IMG/VR virus record: IMGVR_UViG_3300037228_000026
Coordinates: 1-47,426 of that record
Source: a virus
Strand: one strand, 5' to 3'
Length of the DNA stretch: 47,426 bases
Position 1 is the first letter of the stretch; each line of letters starts with the position of its first letter. Both the position numbers and the translations under genes were made by a program. Shown here piece by piece: positions 16,151-22,904 of the stretch. The notes under the pieces were generated by a model, which saw only the letters and a list, made by a program, of their open reading frames with translations, was not told the DNA's origin and did not search any database.

Positions 16151-16771
16151 TTAGCCTAACAGATCGTTATTGGCACCCGCTACCGCTGGCGCGGCCTGAT
16201 CCGCGTCGTCAGCCTGCGGGAATTCCTCGGGCTCGCTTATGCGCCCGCCGCCGCCAAAGCGCTCATCATCTTCCCAGTGCTGCACGCCCATGAACTGAGC
16301 GTTGATGCGCTGGCCCCCGCCTTTGCGGCCATCCTGATACCACACATCAATGTGCAGGTTCACCCATGCGCCAGAGTACGGCTTGCCGTCACTCGCTTGC
16401 AGGGCTTCACGATGGCGACCCAAGATGCGCGGACGCTTCTTGCCGTTCGCGGACACGTATAACATGTCCTTGTACTCGGGGCGGTCGGGTTTGTTGACAT
16501 TGCCGAAGTGGATGCAGAGTCGGTCCTGCGCCTTGAGCTGTTCGTACAGCTTCAAACCATCTGCCTCGTTACCCTTCGCGTCGATCGCAACGCGCTTCAT
16601 GAGCGCTACGAGCTTCGGGATATCGGGGTGAGTCAGCGGCATGATGCCGTGCGCGCAGTAGGTAGCAGTGTCCTGCCCGGCGTCGTTTTTCCCTTTAAAC
16701 GGCTCATACGCGAACAGGTAGTTCGCTCTGACGCGGTTCAGCAGGATTGTATGATCGGGTCTATCGCTCAT
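16151..16771 (-). CDS. DUF2815 single-stranded DNA-binding protein
   Basis: A 206-residue protein matching the phage DUF2815 family, regarded as ssDNA-binding proteins of PolA/primase replication modules. Recognisable parts are RANYLFAYEPFKGKND at the start, KPDRPEYKDMLYVSANGKKR in the middle and KPYSGAWVNLHIDVWYQ late in the fold. The last 35 residues are acidic and disordered (EPEEFPQADDADQAAP) and end in NNDLLG, reminiscent of the protein-recruiting tail of bacterial SSB. ATG 16771 has AAGGAAA about ten bases upstream and overlaps the preceding 52-codon gene as ATGA. Confidence 0.85.
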   Translation of the reverse strand: MSDRPDHTILLNRVRANYLFAYEPFKGKNDAGQDTATYCAHGIMPLTHPDIPKLVALMKRVAIDAKGNEADGLKLYEQLKAQDRLCIHFGNVNKPDRPEYKDMLYVSANGKKRPRILGRHREALQASDGKPYSGAWVNLHIDVWYQDGRKGGGQRINAQFMGVQHWEDDERFGGGGRISEPEEFPQADDADQAAPAVAGANNDLLG

Positions 16772-16926
16772 TGGTCAAGCTTTCCTTTGGTTGATGGTTT
16801 CACGATTCTTGCTCCATTACGAAATGAAGCGGGAGCAGAATATACCTCGGGCGGCTTCTGCGCAAGCGTTTTCGCACCCCAATAAACAGGGCGGTGTTCA
16901 TCCACGCGGGTTAGTGTTCGCTTCAT
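16768..16926 (-). CDS. 52-residue hypothetical protein, coupled at both ends
   Basis: A 52-codon frame (MKRTLTRVDEHRPVYWGAKT to KGKLDQ) filling the gap between two annotated genes. Its ATG at 16926 overlaps the upstream TGA as ATGA, and its TGA overlaps the DUF2815 ATG as ATGA. Double coupling makes chance unlikely. The protein is basic, without membrane segment or cysteine. No family is recognised. It may be expressed with, and perhaps assist, the ssDNA-binding protein. Confidence 0.7.
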   Translation of the reverse strand: MKRTLTRVDEHRPVYWGAKTLAQKPPEVYSAPASFRNGARIVKPSTKGKLDQ

Positions 16927-17120
16927 AGAAGGTCCGCATTCTCTCTGGTATCCACGTATATCTCGCCAGTCTCAATTTCGCGATGCTGGATCTCCGCGCG
17001 GCAAGCATTCGCGAAGTTTTCCAGATCCGTGCGAACGCCTGCGCTGCAAGTATTGTATATACTCATGTCACGCGCAGCGACTTCGAGAATGCGCAGTGTG
17101 TCCGCGTACTCAATCAGCAT
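16923..17120 (-). CDS. Small hypothetical protein ending in NADLL
   Basis: A 65-residue protein starting at ATG 17120 (MLIEYADTLRILEVAARD), overlapping the DUF2800 gene by 11 bases. It is acidic and helical with two cysteines, and ends in ENADLL, nearly the same tip as several other replication-module proteins. A longer frame from TTG 17141 is less likely. No family is recognised; its place between the nuclease and the ssDNA-binding protein suggests a replication or recombination accessory. Confidence 0.6.
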   Translation of the reverse strand: MLIEYADTLRILEVAARDMSIYNTCSAGVRTDLENFANACRAEIQHREIETGEIYVDTRENADLL

Positions 17121-18291
17121 TAGCACAGGGGAATTCTTCAATTGATGATACAGGCTGACCCTTGGCGCAACGCACTAGCGTCTCTTTGCCGGGCGGCCTG
17201 TGAATATAGCCTTCGATCAGCTCTTTATACTCGGGAAACTTCTTGAAGCGCTTGCGCGCTTCGGTAGGTGAAATGATTGGGGCTTGACCGTAAGACATGT
17301 CACCGAGTAGTAGTTCAATCTGCGCTTCTGAAACAGTCCACGCGCTGTTACCCTCACGCCCGATCATGATACCCCAGCCCGGCACGTCTGCGCCGGACTT
17401 GCAGCGCATTTCAACCTCGGCGCGCAGATCCTTGCGGATCGCGTCAATCAACTCGCACTTGTCGAGTAGCGCGGCCAGCGCTTCGTTGCTGAGCTTTCCG
17501 GGCGTCACGTCCTCGACTGTCGGGAATACTTCGTCAATCTGCTTTAACCGGGCCTCGCAGTTGTCGCGTATGGGGCACCAGCGGCATTGCTTCGTGCCGG
17601 GTATGCGCGGCAAGCCCGTGGCCTGCGCGGCGCGCGCCGCGAGCTGCGCGGCGCGGAACTTCTCACCCCATTGCAGCAGTTCGTCTAGCGTCAGTTGCAC
17701 GGGTCGCGCCGGGTCCGGCATCGCGCCTATACGCGGCTGGCAGATGCCAAGATCAAACACTACATCGTGGCGTACTGTGCCCAGCCCAGAGATCAGATTG
17801 TACACGCCGAGCGCGTACAGAATCATCTGCTCGTTATTCTCGGCGTCAACGCGCTCACCCTTGCCGAACTTCAGATCGCGCACGTATACAACTTCGTCCG
17901 TGATCGATGCAAAGTCGCACGTTCCGCCGATAGGCGTAGTACCGTCCAGCTCATACCCGAGCCACGGCTCCAGCGTCACGCGTTGCTCTACCAGTGTGAT
18001 GCCGGGCAGCGAGCGGCAGTGATCTATGTACTCCTGCATTGCCTCGTAATCATCGTCCTGAAACTCGCCGGTGAATCCGTCAATGCTCCATTGGCGCGGA
18101 CCTATGTCGATGGCGTTGCCGCCGAGTACGTCCGAGCAGCGCTCGTGTGCCGCGCTACCTTCAGCGCTGTACCAGCTCGGCGCGGACGATACACCTAGCG
18201 GTGAGCCGGGGCAGCGCGACCAGCGCGCGGCGGCAGATGGCGGGAGGTATGCGTGGGCCGGCACGATTGGAATTGGTCCCATGTGGCTCAC
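17110..18291 (-). CDS. DUF2800 Cas4/RecB-like exonuclease
   Basis: A 393-residue PD-(D/E)xK nuclease of the DUF2800 family. The core is VVYVRDLKFGKGERVDAENNEQMILYALG in part (D-x-K active site, then the Q-x-x-x-Y motif). One cysteine near the N-terminus (RWSRCPGS) and C-x2-C-x5-C (CRWCPIRDNC) later give the four-cysteine pattern of iron-sulfur Cas4/AddB nucleases. It probably resects dsDNA ends for phage recombination together with DUF2815. I choose GTG 18291, which overlaps the stop of a 35-codon gene as GTGA; ATG 18282 is the alternative. Confidence 0.85.
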   Translation of the reverse strand: MSHMGPIPIVPAHAYLPPSAAARWSRCPGSPLGVSSAPSWYSAEGSAAHERCSDVLGGNAIDIGPRQWSIDGFTGEFQDDDYEAMQEYIDHCRSLPGITLVEQRVTLEPWLGYELDGTTPIGGTCDFASITDEVVYVRDLKFGKGERVDAENNEQMILYALGVYNLISGLGTVRHDVVFDLGICQPRIGAMPDPARPVQLTLDELLQWGEKFRAAQLAARAAQATGLPRIPGTKQCRWCPIRDNCEARLKQIDEVFPTVEDVTPGKLSNEALAALLDKCELIDAIRKDLRAEVEMRCKSGADVPGWGIMIGREGNSAWTVSEAQIELLLGDMSYGQAPIISPTEARKRFKKFPEYKELIEGYIHRPPGKETLVRCAKGQPVSSIEEFPCANAD

Positions 18292-18395
18292 ACGTACTCG
18301 CGGGTGCGACAGCGGCCGCACACGTAGAAGGCTTTGCGCGGGCGCATGATTAGAACCCAATCGTGGCCCATCAGCCAGCAAAGGAATTTATTCAT
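18288..18395 (-). CDS. 35-residue zinc-ribbon-like microprotein
   Basis: A 35-codon gene, starting MNKFLCWLMGHDWV and ending CGRCRTREYV. The pattern (short hydrophobic start, C-W-L-x-G-H, then C-x2-C) is that of tiny metal-binding proteins frequent in phages: Cys6, His11 and the CGRC pair could bind one zinc ion. Its TGA overlaps the GTG chosen for DUF2800. The upstream 85 bases lack another credible gene. Function is unknown. Confidence 0.6.
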   Translation of the reverse strand: MNKFLCWLMGHDWVLIMRPRKAFYVCGRCRTREYV

Positions 18396-18479
18396 GGTGT
18401 GTTAGGCGTTGAAGTGGTGGAGGCAGCATGATCCGTGGGAGTTACGGCGTCGTCTGCGTGCCACTTCGCGGCACTAAAA

Positions 18480-18896
18480 TCAGCTCAACAAGTCCGCGTT
18501 CGCGGGCGCGTCGGTGAGACCGGCCTTGGCTTCGTTGTAGAAGGCTTCGTACTGGGCGGGCTTCAGCTCGCCAGCTTTGCCGACACCAAACTTCGCCATG
18601 AGATCGATCGCAGCTTGGCGGCCTTTCTTTGAAGCGAGTTCAAGCATCGCGTCTGAGGCCATCTTGATGTTGATGATCTGAGCCTGTACACCCTTCTCAG
18701 GGGTCGGGGCCGGGGCCGGGGCCGGGGTTGCAGCCGTGGAAGCGGGAGCAGCGGCACCAGCAGTAGGGGCGGTCGTTTCTGCCTTCTTGGTGGCAGCTTT
18801 GGCGGGCTTGGCGTCAGCAGGTTTTGCCTGTGTTGCGCCGTGGAAGGCGGTCAGTTCCTCGCGGATTAGCTGACGCAAATGTAACTCTAAGCTCAT
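18480..18896 (-). CDS. Ala/Pro-rich linker protein with C-terminal domain
   Basis: A 138-residue protein: a short helical N-terminus (ELHLRQLIREELTAF), an Ala/Pro/Lys-rich disordered linker including PAPAPAPTP (coded by six-base repeats), and a conserved-looking C-terminal domain (LASKKGRQAAIDLMAKFGV then GELKPAQYEAFYNEAKAGL). It ends NADLLS. ATG 18896 has AAGGA about 11 bases upstream. Its tail resembles that of the ssDNA-binding protein and primase, so it may be another replication-fork accessory. No family is named with confidence. Confidence 0.7.
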   Translation of the reverse strand: MSLELHLRQLIREELTAFHGATQAKPADAKPAKAATKKAETTAPTAGAAAPASTAATPAPAPAPTPEKGVQAQIINIKMASDAMLELASKKGRQAAIDLMAKFGVGKAGELKPAQYEAFYNEAKAGLTDAPANADLLS

Positions 18897-18950
18897 AATT
18901 TTCTGATCCTTGCGGGTGTTGATTGTTTGATGGGGCGCGATACTACGCGT

Positions 18951-19247
18951 CTACTTTTTCTTTGTCAATGCCGAGTAGCAGCTAAGCAGCCACGATTCGC
19001 CAGAGTTGTACACTACAGACTCCACGTGCCCGCCGCACCAGTTGTGCCGCTTCACGTCCGCGACGACCTCGCGATGTATCTCATCGAAATGGCCTTGCAC
19101 GTCCTTACCGAGCTTGATGCACATGCCGTCGCTGTAGCAGTGCTCGCGCGGCGCTTCGTCTGCCTTGACCTTCACGCACAGAATAAGCGCGATGGCGATT
19201 AGTACTGCAATGAACTGACCTATGCGGAGGAGGGTGCCACGTTTCAT
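18951..19247 (-). CDS. Secreted or membrane-anchored Cys-rich small protein
   Basis: A 98-residue protein starting at ATG 19247 with GGGAG six bases upstream. Residues 8-27 (LRIGQFIAVLIAIALILCVK) form a signal peptide or anchor, with a possible cleavage after VKA. The mature part has four further cysteines (HCYSDGMC, NWCGG, LSCYS), suggesting disulfides in the periplasm. It is the first of four consecutive genes whose products look exported or beta-sandwich-like. Superinfection exclusion is a possible role, without direct evidence. Confidence 0.65.
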   Translation of the reverse strand: MKRGTLLRIGQFIAVLIAIALILCVKVKADEAPREHCYSDGMCIKLGKDVQGHFDEIHREVVADVKRHNWCGGHVESVVYNSGESWLLSCYSALTKKK

Positions 19248-19257
19248 TTGAATCTCC

Positions 19258-19602
19258 CTACATGTTTGTCGGTTCATGTGCGCGCTCGTGGCCGACGCAG
19301 GGTACCTCATCTATGGTGCGGTGCGCCGCGTCAACTTCATTCGCAATCTCTTTGAGCTGTTGTTCGCTCAGCGTCGTCGCATCTAGCGTGTAGAAGTACA
19401 TCGCTGAGTCAACGCCATAGATGCGTAGCGGGCGTCCGCACTGCTGAATGAAGATCATGAAGCCGGGCTTCGGGCGTTGGATCACTACGACTTTAGGCTT
19501 GTCGCCCTTGTGGGCGGGCGCTGTCGCGCGAGTGAGCGGAGCATACTGCGCACTGGCAGTGAGCACGAAACAGGTAATCACTGCCGCGAAAAAACTTTTC
19601 AT
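19258..19602 (-). CDS. Secreted hypothetical protein
   Basis: A 114-residue protein with a clean type I signal peptide (MKSFFAAVITCFVLTASA, cleavage before QYA). Two cysteines of the mature part could form a disulfide (QQCGRPLRIYG and EVPCVGHE). ATG 19602 has GGGGAG six bases upstream. The stop lies in the ribosome binding region of the next gene. The mature sequence has no motif I recognise. Export to the periplasm of the infected cell is the only firm inference. Confidence 0.65.
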   Translation of the reverse strand: MKSFFAAVITCFVLTASAQYAPLTRATAPAHKGDKPKVVVIQRPKPGFMIFIQQCGRPLRIYGVDSAMYFYTLDATTLSEQQLKEIANEVDAAHRTIDEVPCVGHERAHEPTNM

Positions 19603-19622
19603 TGTACTCCCCAACGTCACGT

Positions 19623-19898
19623 TTAGATTGCAACCTCATAGAGAGCTGAGCCCGCCGAGTCTTTGCCCGCCGCTGTGTATGCACGAATCTGAAAGTACCA
19701 CGCCCCTTTGGCGAGATTCTTGAAGACTGTTGAGCGCGCGGCGCTGTCTTTGATCGTGAGGTATTGCCCTAGCGCTGTCGTCGGCCCGTAAGATATAACG
19801 AACCCAGCAACGACCACACCCGCAGGCTGCGCGGGCGCAGTCCAGTTCAGCACGAAGCTGCTTGCGGGCGTGATAACCGGCGCGGCAATCGCAGCCAT
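19623..19898 (-). CDS. Fibronectin type III-like domain protein
   Basis: A 91-residue single beta-sandwich domain. SFVLNWTAPAQPAG and AGFVISYG are the B and C strands of an Fn3 fold, and AKGAWYFQIRAYTAAGKDSAGS matches its F and G strands. It starts by TAATG overlap with the preceding gene, which ends in an Fn3 A-strand-like stretch. No signal peptide. Fn3 and Ig-like modules in phages often decorate virions and bind carbohydrate; this one is far from the virion genes. Confidence 0.65.
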   Translation of the reverse strand: MAAIAAPVITPASSFVLNWTAPAQPAGVVVAGFVISYGPTTALGQYLTIKDSAARSTVFKNLAKGAWYFQIRAYTAAGKDSAGSALYEVAI

Positions 19899-20248
19899 TA
19901 CGAGACGCCGGTAATCGTCGGTGCGTTCGGAACGCCCAGCACGACCGGGGGCGGATTCTGCGTCCATGACGCGGTGCCGCTCGGCTTGCTGACGCCCTGC
20001 GCGTCTACTGCCTCAATATCGGCAGTATAGGTCGCGTTTGCAGTTGGCACGAAGGCAGGCGACAGCCCTGCGAACGGGATTGCTTGCGTTGAGCCCGGAA
20101 CCCATGAGGCAGGCGCGGGAAACGAATAGTTGACGCCCCCAATCTGCACAGTGTAGGACGTGATCTGACCAGCGGTCAGCGCATTACCGTTCACGTCCTG
20201 TGTGGGCGTAACGATATTGAATTCAGTTTGAGGTGCAGGGGTAGTCAT
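19898..20248 (-). CDS. Ig/Fn3-like beta-sandwich protein
   Basis: A 116-residue protein with alternating beta pattern (ITSYTVQIGGVNYSF, ATYTADIEAVDAQG) typical of Ig-like or Fn3 modules. It ends VLGVPNAPTITGVS, a usual interdomain linker and A strand of Fn3, and nearly the same ending (VLGVPNAPILNG) closes the next upstream protein. ATG 20248 has no clear ribosome binding site. It probably works with its two neighbours outside the cytoplasm or on the virion. Confidence 0.6.
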   Translation of the reverse strand: MTTPAPQTEFNIVTPTQDVNGNALTAGQITSYTVQIGGVNYSFPAPASWVPGSTQAIPFAGLSPAFVPTANATYTADIEAVDAQGVSKPSGTASWTQNPPPVVLGVPNAPTITGVS

Positions 20249-20290
20249 GGTTACTACGTTACACGTACGCGCGTCACGTTGTCAAGATAA

Positions 20291-21439
20291 TTACTGTGCA
20301 CCATTGAGGATCGGCGCGTTGGGTACCCCGAGCACAGCAGCGCCGTAGCTTGTGGGCGTCACGTTTCGCAGTGACGGCGCTGTGGCCATCCATGCCGAAA
20401 CGCTCGACAGGGTAAAGCCCGCGTTCAGGTTTGCATCCTGAATAAGCCAGTAGTGCGGCTGCGTCGAGCCTCCGGACGCGAGAGGGCCCGTAAACTCCCA
20501 GTTGTACAGTGTTGTGAGGTACGTCACGTTATCACTCGACGGAATGTCGGTCGCTTGATTCTCGGCCGCGCACAGCAGGATCGGCCGCCAGTCGGTACCA
20601 CCTTCATAACCGTTGTATGTAATCGTCGCCGAGCCCGCGAATATTGGTGGGTTTGATATTACCACGTCCGGACCGCACACCCCTACCGCGCTCTTGGCCG
20701 CGCCTTGGTATAACGTTGTGAACTCCGTCACAGTGTTGAGGAAGTTGGTGCTGATCGTTATGGCGACGTGCGGCCCTGCGGCGCGCAGCGCCGGCATCCA
20801 CAGCAAATACTGCTGCACATAGGCATCGTAGGCCGCCGTGCCGCCGACAGCGGCAAAGTAGGCGCTCGTAGTCTCGGGTGTGCGCCACATCTCAAAACTG
20901 GCGTTGCCGTCGTAACGCTTCAGGTAGGCGACGCCTAACGCAATCTCGCGAGCCCATACTGTGACGTTGTTCACATCAGGCCACATCTGCAAGCCTTCGC
21001 CGCTCCACGTCGTACCGCCCGGTGCGGTGAAGTACCCCTTGCCGCCGTTCTCGATGGTGTCCATGTACGCGGGCAGCACACCTTCGCTTCCCGTGTACCC
21101 TTGTGGCACGTTGGCACCAAAAGCCCGGTCCTCGTATTCAACGATAAGCTGTAAGTGTGACGCAGCGCAATCGGCGAGTAGCTGGTCAACGAGCGCAAAG
21201 CCCTGCGAGTAGTCGCCTTGCGTCGAGCCCTCGAGCTGCGCCCAGTTCTGTACAAGCACCACGCCTGCGACGCCCGGAGCGCCCTTGAGTGCGGCGATGG
21301 TGCTTTCCCAATAGCTAGTACCCCCGTTCGGGTCCATCTCGACGTAATAGCCCGGATGGAAGCGAATAGGGGCATTGGCAGACGCGAGCGGCACAAGCGC
21401 GAACAGTGCCGCGCACATCAGGGCTTTCAATTTGTTCAT
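20291..21439 (-). CDS. Secreted glycosidase-like (TIM-barrel) protein
   Basis: A 382-residue protein with a signal peptide (MNKLKALMCAALFALVPLASANA). The mature sequence has the rhythm of a TIM-barrel glycoside hydrolase: GVVLVQNWAQLEG, LQLIVEYEDRAFG, VAITISTNFLN and NGYEGGTDWRPILLCA, with an acidic residue after strand 4 in SFEMWRTPE. It may cleave a capsule or matrix sugar after export or at lysis. The catalytic pair is not certain. ATG 21439 overlaps the upstream stop as ATGA. The C-terminus carries an Fn3-like linker without the domain. Confidence 0.6.
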   Translation of the reverse strand: MNKLKALMCAALFALVPLASANAPIRFHPGYYVEMDPNGGTSYWESTIAALKGAPGVAGVVLVQNWAQLEGSTQGDYSQGFALVDQLLADCAASHLQLIVEYEDRAFGANVPQGYTGSEGVLPAYMDTIENGGKGYFTAPGGTTWSGEGLQMWPDVNNVTVWAREIALGVAYLKRYDGNASFEMWRTPETTSAYFAAVGGTAAYDAYVQQYLLWMPALRAAGPHVAITISTNFLNTVTEFTTLYQGAAKSAVGVCGPDVVISNPPIFAGSATITYNGYEGGTDWRPILLCAAENQATDIPSSDNVTYLTTLYNWEFTGPLASGGSTQPHYWLIQDANLNAGFTLSSVSAWMATAPSLRNVTPTSYGAAVLGVPNAPILNGAQ

Positions 21440-21672
21440 TTGTGAACTATATCACACTTCTCAAAAGTGGCCTCTAGTGCTGTGAAGCGCGTCACACTTT
21501 GGCTCGGGGCGCTTGGATACACCCGGAAGTGTAGCGCATGGTAGTGCGCCCGGACAATGGCCGCCATGTATTTGTCAGCCAGTTCCATGTCGGCGGCCGT
21601 GCGCCGGATTCGTGATGTGACCGGGCCGCGCGAGTCTTTGAACGCGCCGCCGATTGCGTTTGAGTTCTTCAT
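21436..21672 (-). CDS. Hypothetical protein
   Basis: A 78-residue protein starting at ATG 21672 by ATGA overlap with a 34-codon membrane gene. The N-terminus is Arg/Ser-rich (KDSRGPVTSRIRRTAADM), the middle is helical (DKYMAAIVRAHYHAL) and the end is polar. No family recognised. Coupling on both sides is the main support for coding. Confidence 0.55.
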   Translation of the reverse strand: MKNSNAIGGAFKDSRGPVTSRIRRTAADMELADKYMAAIVRAHYHALHFRVYPSAPSQSVTRFTALEATFEKCDIVHK

Positions 21673-21773
21673 ACTAAGCCCCCCGCTGCTGACACGACCA
21701 AAGCTGCCAGCAGCGCGCACCATGCGGCCACTAGCAGCACCAATAGAAGCCAAGCGAGCTTGCGTGTAGTCAT
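21669..21773 (-). CDS. 34-residue single-pass membrane protein
   Basis: A 34-codon gene (MTTRKLAWLLLVLLVAAW to GGLV): three positive charges then one membrane helix. ATG 21773 has GGAG eight bases upstream and overlaps the previous TGA as ATGA; its own TGA overlaps the next ATG as ATGA. The ribosome binding region is repeated exactly at 22670..22689. Function unknown. Confidence 0.65.
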   Translation of the reverse strand: MTTRKLAWLLLVLLVAAWCALLAALVVSAAGGLV

Positions 21774-22003
21774 AGTAAGTCTCCGTTCTCTTGGCGCGCT
21801 ATCTCAAGCGCAAGGCGCTGCGACTCTTGAGCCTTGTGCTCAGTCAGCCAGCGCACGTGTATGGCGGCGCTTGCCGCCCCGTGCTTGTCACACAGCGTCA
21901 GCCACGCCCGATCATCGCTCGTGCATTGACTGACCACTGTACCCTCGCACGGGTCGCTGTCGTCTTTATGTTTGACGACAGTGCCTACAATCTTCTGTTT
22001 CAT
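21770..22003 (-). CDS. Small hypothetical protein ending in NGDLL
   Basis: A 77-residue protein with three cysteines (DPCEGTVV, SQCTSD, TLCDKHG). Opening strands GTVVKHKDDS and AAIHVRWLTEHK suggest a small beta-barrel. It ends in ENGDLL, and those bases also serve as ribosome binding site of the next gene. The 20-21 bases at both ends of this gene recur at 22670..22716 only six bases apart, as if the gene had been inserted or lost between them. No family recognised. Confidence 0.6.
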   Translation of the reverse strand: MKQKIVGTVVKHKDDSDPCEGTVVSQCTSDDRAWLTLCDKHGAASAAIHVRWLTEHKAQESQRLALEIARQENGDLL

Positions 22004-22018
22004 GGTTGCACCGTAGGC

Positions 22019-22603
22019 TTAGTAGTCGATAGCTTCCTGCCTTGTGATAAAGAAGTGTATACCGTTTGAGCACTCAACGCGCGGGTCGGGATTAAACGAA
22101 TTCGGCTCAATGAGCCCTATCTTATACTCTGTGCTGTCATGGCACGCTTTGCCTGTACCGCTTAGAACGTAAGCAAACTCCGCGCGGCATTTGCGCGAAC
22201 CATAGGCGTTAACTCTCTTAGCATCGTGCGGAATTTGCAGAGTTGCGATTGTACCACCACGAAGTTTCTTATAACCAATAATTGAACCTTCCGGCAGAAT
22301 ACAGAATGACTCTAAACCTTTCGCGCCGCTCAGGTTCGCGCCGCGCAAGTCCGCGCCGAGCAGGTTCGCGCCGCGCAAGTCCGCGCCGAGCAGGTCCGCG
22401 CCGAGCAGGTGCGCGCCGCGCAAGTCCGCGCCGCGCAAGTCCGCGCCGCTCAGGTTCGCGCCGTTCAGGTCCGAGCTGCTCAGGTTCGCGCCGTTCAGGT
22501 CCGCGCAGCTCAGGTTCGCGCCGCGCAAGTCCGCGCCGAGCAGGTCCGCGCCGCTCAGGTTCGCGCCGCGCAAGTCTTGTCCCGGTGTATATTTGTCGTT
22601 CAT
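22019..22603 (-). CDS. Pentapeptide-repeat protein with DUF5758-like C-terminus
   Basis: A 194-residue protein. Residues 10 to about 95 are uninterrupted pentapeptide repeats (A-[DN]-L-x-G; GADLRGANLSGADL), which fold as a right-handed beta-helix; some members mimic DNA and inhibit gyrase. Residues about 97-194 (FCILPEGSIIGYKKLRGG to GIHFFITRQEA) match the DUF5758 domain often attached to such repeats in phages. ATG 22603 has GGAG nine bases upstream. The repeat is coded by near-identical 15-base units, so copy number may vary. Confidence 0.85.
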   Translation of the reverse strand: MNDKYTPGQDLRGANLSGADLLGADLRGANLSCADLNGANLSSSDLNGANLSGADLRGADLRGAHLLGADLLGADLRGANLLGADLRGANLSGAKGLESFCILPEGSIIGYKKLRGGTIATLQIPHDAKRVNAYGSRKCRAEFAYVLSGTGKACHDSTEYKIGLIEPNSFNPDPRVECSNGIHFFITRQEAIDY

Positions 22604-22605
22604 GG

Positions 22606-22701
22606 TTATTTACTCCAAGTGCCGAAGCCTGACTCATCGTCAGTCAGCATGAATTCCGTGTCGCTGTTGGTCATAGTAAGTCTCCGTTCCTTTCTTTTCA
22701 T
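22606..22701 (-). CDS. 31-residue microprotein
   Basis: A 31-codon frame (MKRKERRLTMTNSDTEFM to TWSK). ATG 22701 overlaps the upstream TGA as ATGA. A second ATG at codon 10 has its own GGAG eight bases upstream, giving a 22-residue acidic product, and may be the real start. Both border sequences recur around the gene at 21770..22003. No function is recognised. Confidence 0.45.
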   Translation of the reverse strand: MKRKERRLTMTNSDTEFMLTDDESGFGTWSK

Positions 22702-22904
22702 GGTTGCACCGTAGGCAGCGCGCCAATTACTTTGGCACTAGGCGCATCTAGTTTGATAGTAGCAATCGTCAATTTAAGCCCGGCTTCTGTGACGTTGCCG
22801 CCGCAACCGTCGCCACGGTACGTATACAGCACACCGTACTTCTCACTATGAGATGCGCCGGTCACTTCCAAAAGCACGCGCCCGCGTGAGTTGATTACTT
22901 TCAT
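22698..22904 (-). CDS. Small hypothetical protein
   Basis: A 68-residue protein with alternating beta pattern (MKVINSRGRVLLEVTGA, LKLTIATIKLDA), probably a compact barrel. ATG 22904 overlaps the upstream TGA as ATGA. Its last codons (LPTVQP) lie in the 21-base sequence repeated at 21998..22018. No family recognised. Confidence 0.6.
   Translation of the reverse strand: MKVINSRGRVLLEVTGASHSEKYGVLYTYRGDGCGGNVTEAGLKLTIATIKLDAPSAKVIGALPTVQP

Noticed and set aside
18396-18479. Open frame whose stop overlaps the 35-codon gene as ATGA
   Set aside because: It has no ATG, GTG or TTG start between the preceding in-frame stop and its end.
22269-22632. Long Arg-rich frames on both strands over the pentapeptide gene
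   Set aside because: They are out-of-frame readings of the 15-base repeat and give only Arg/Ala/Ser periodic sequence.
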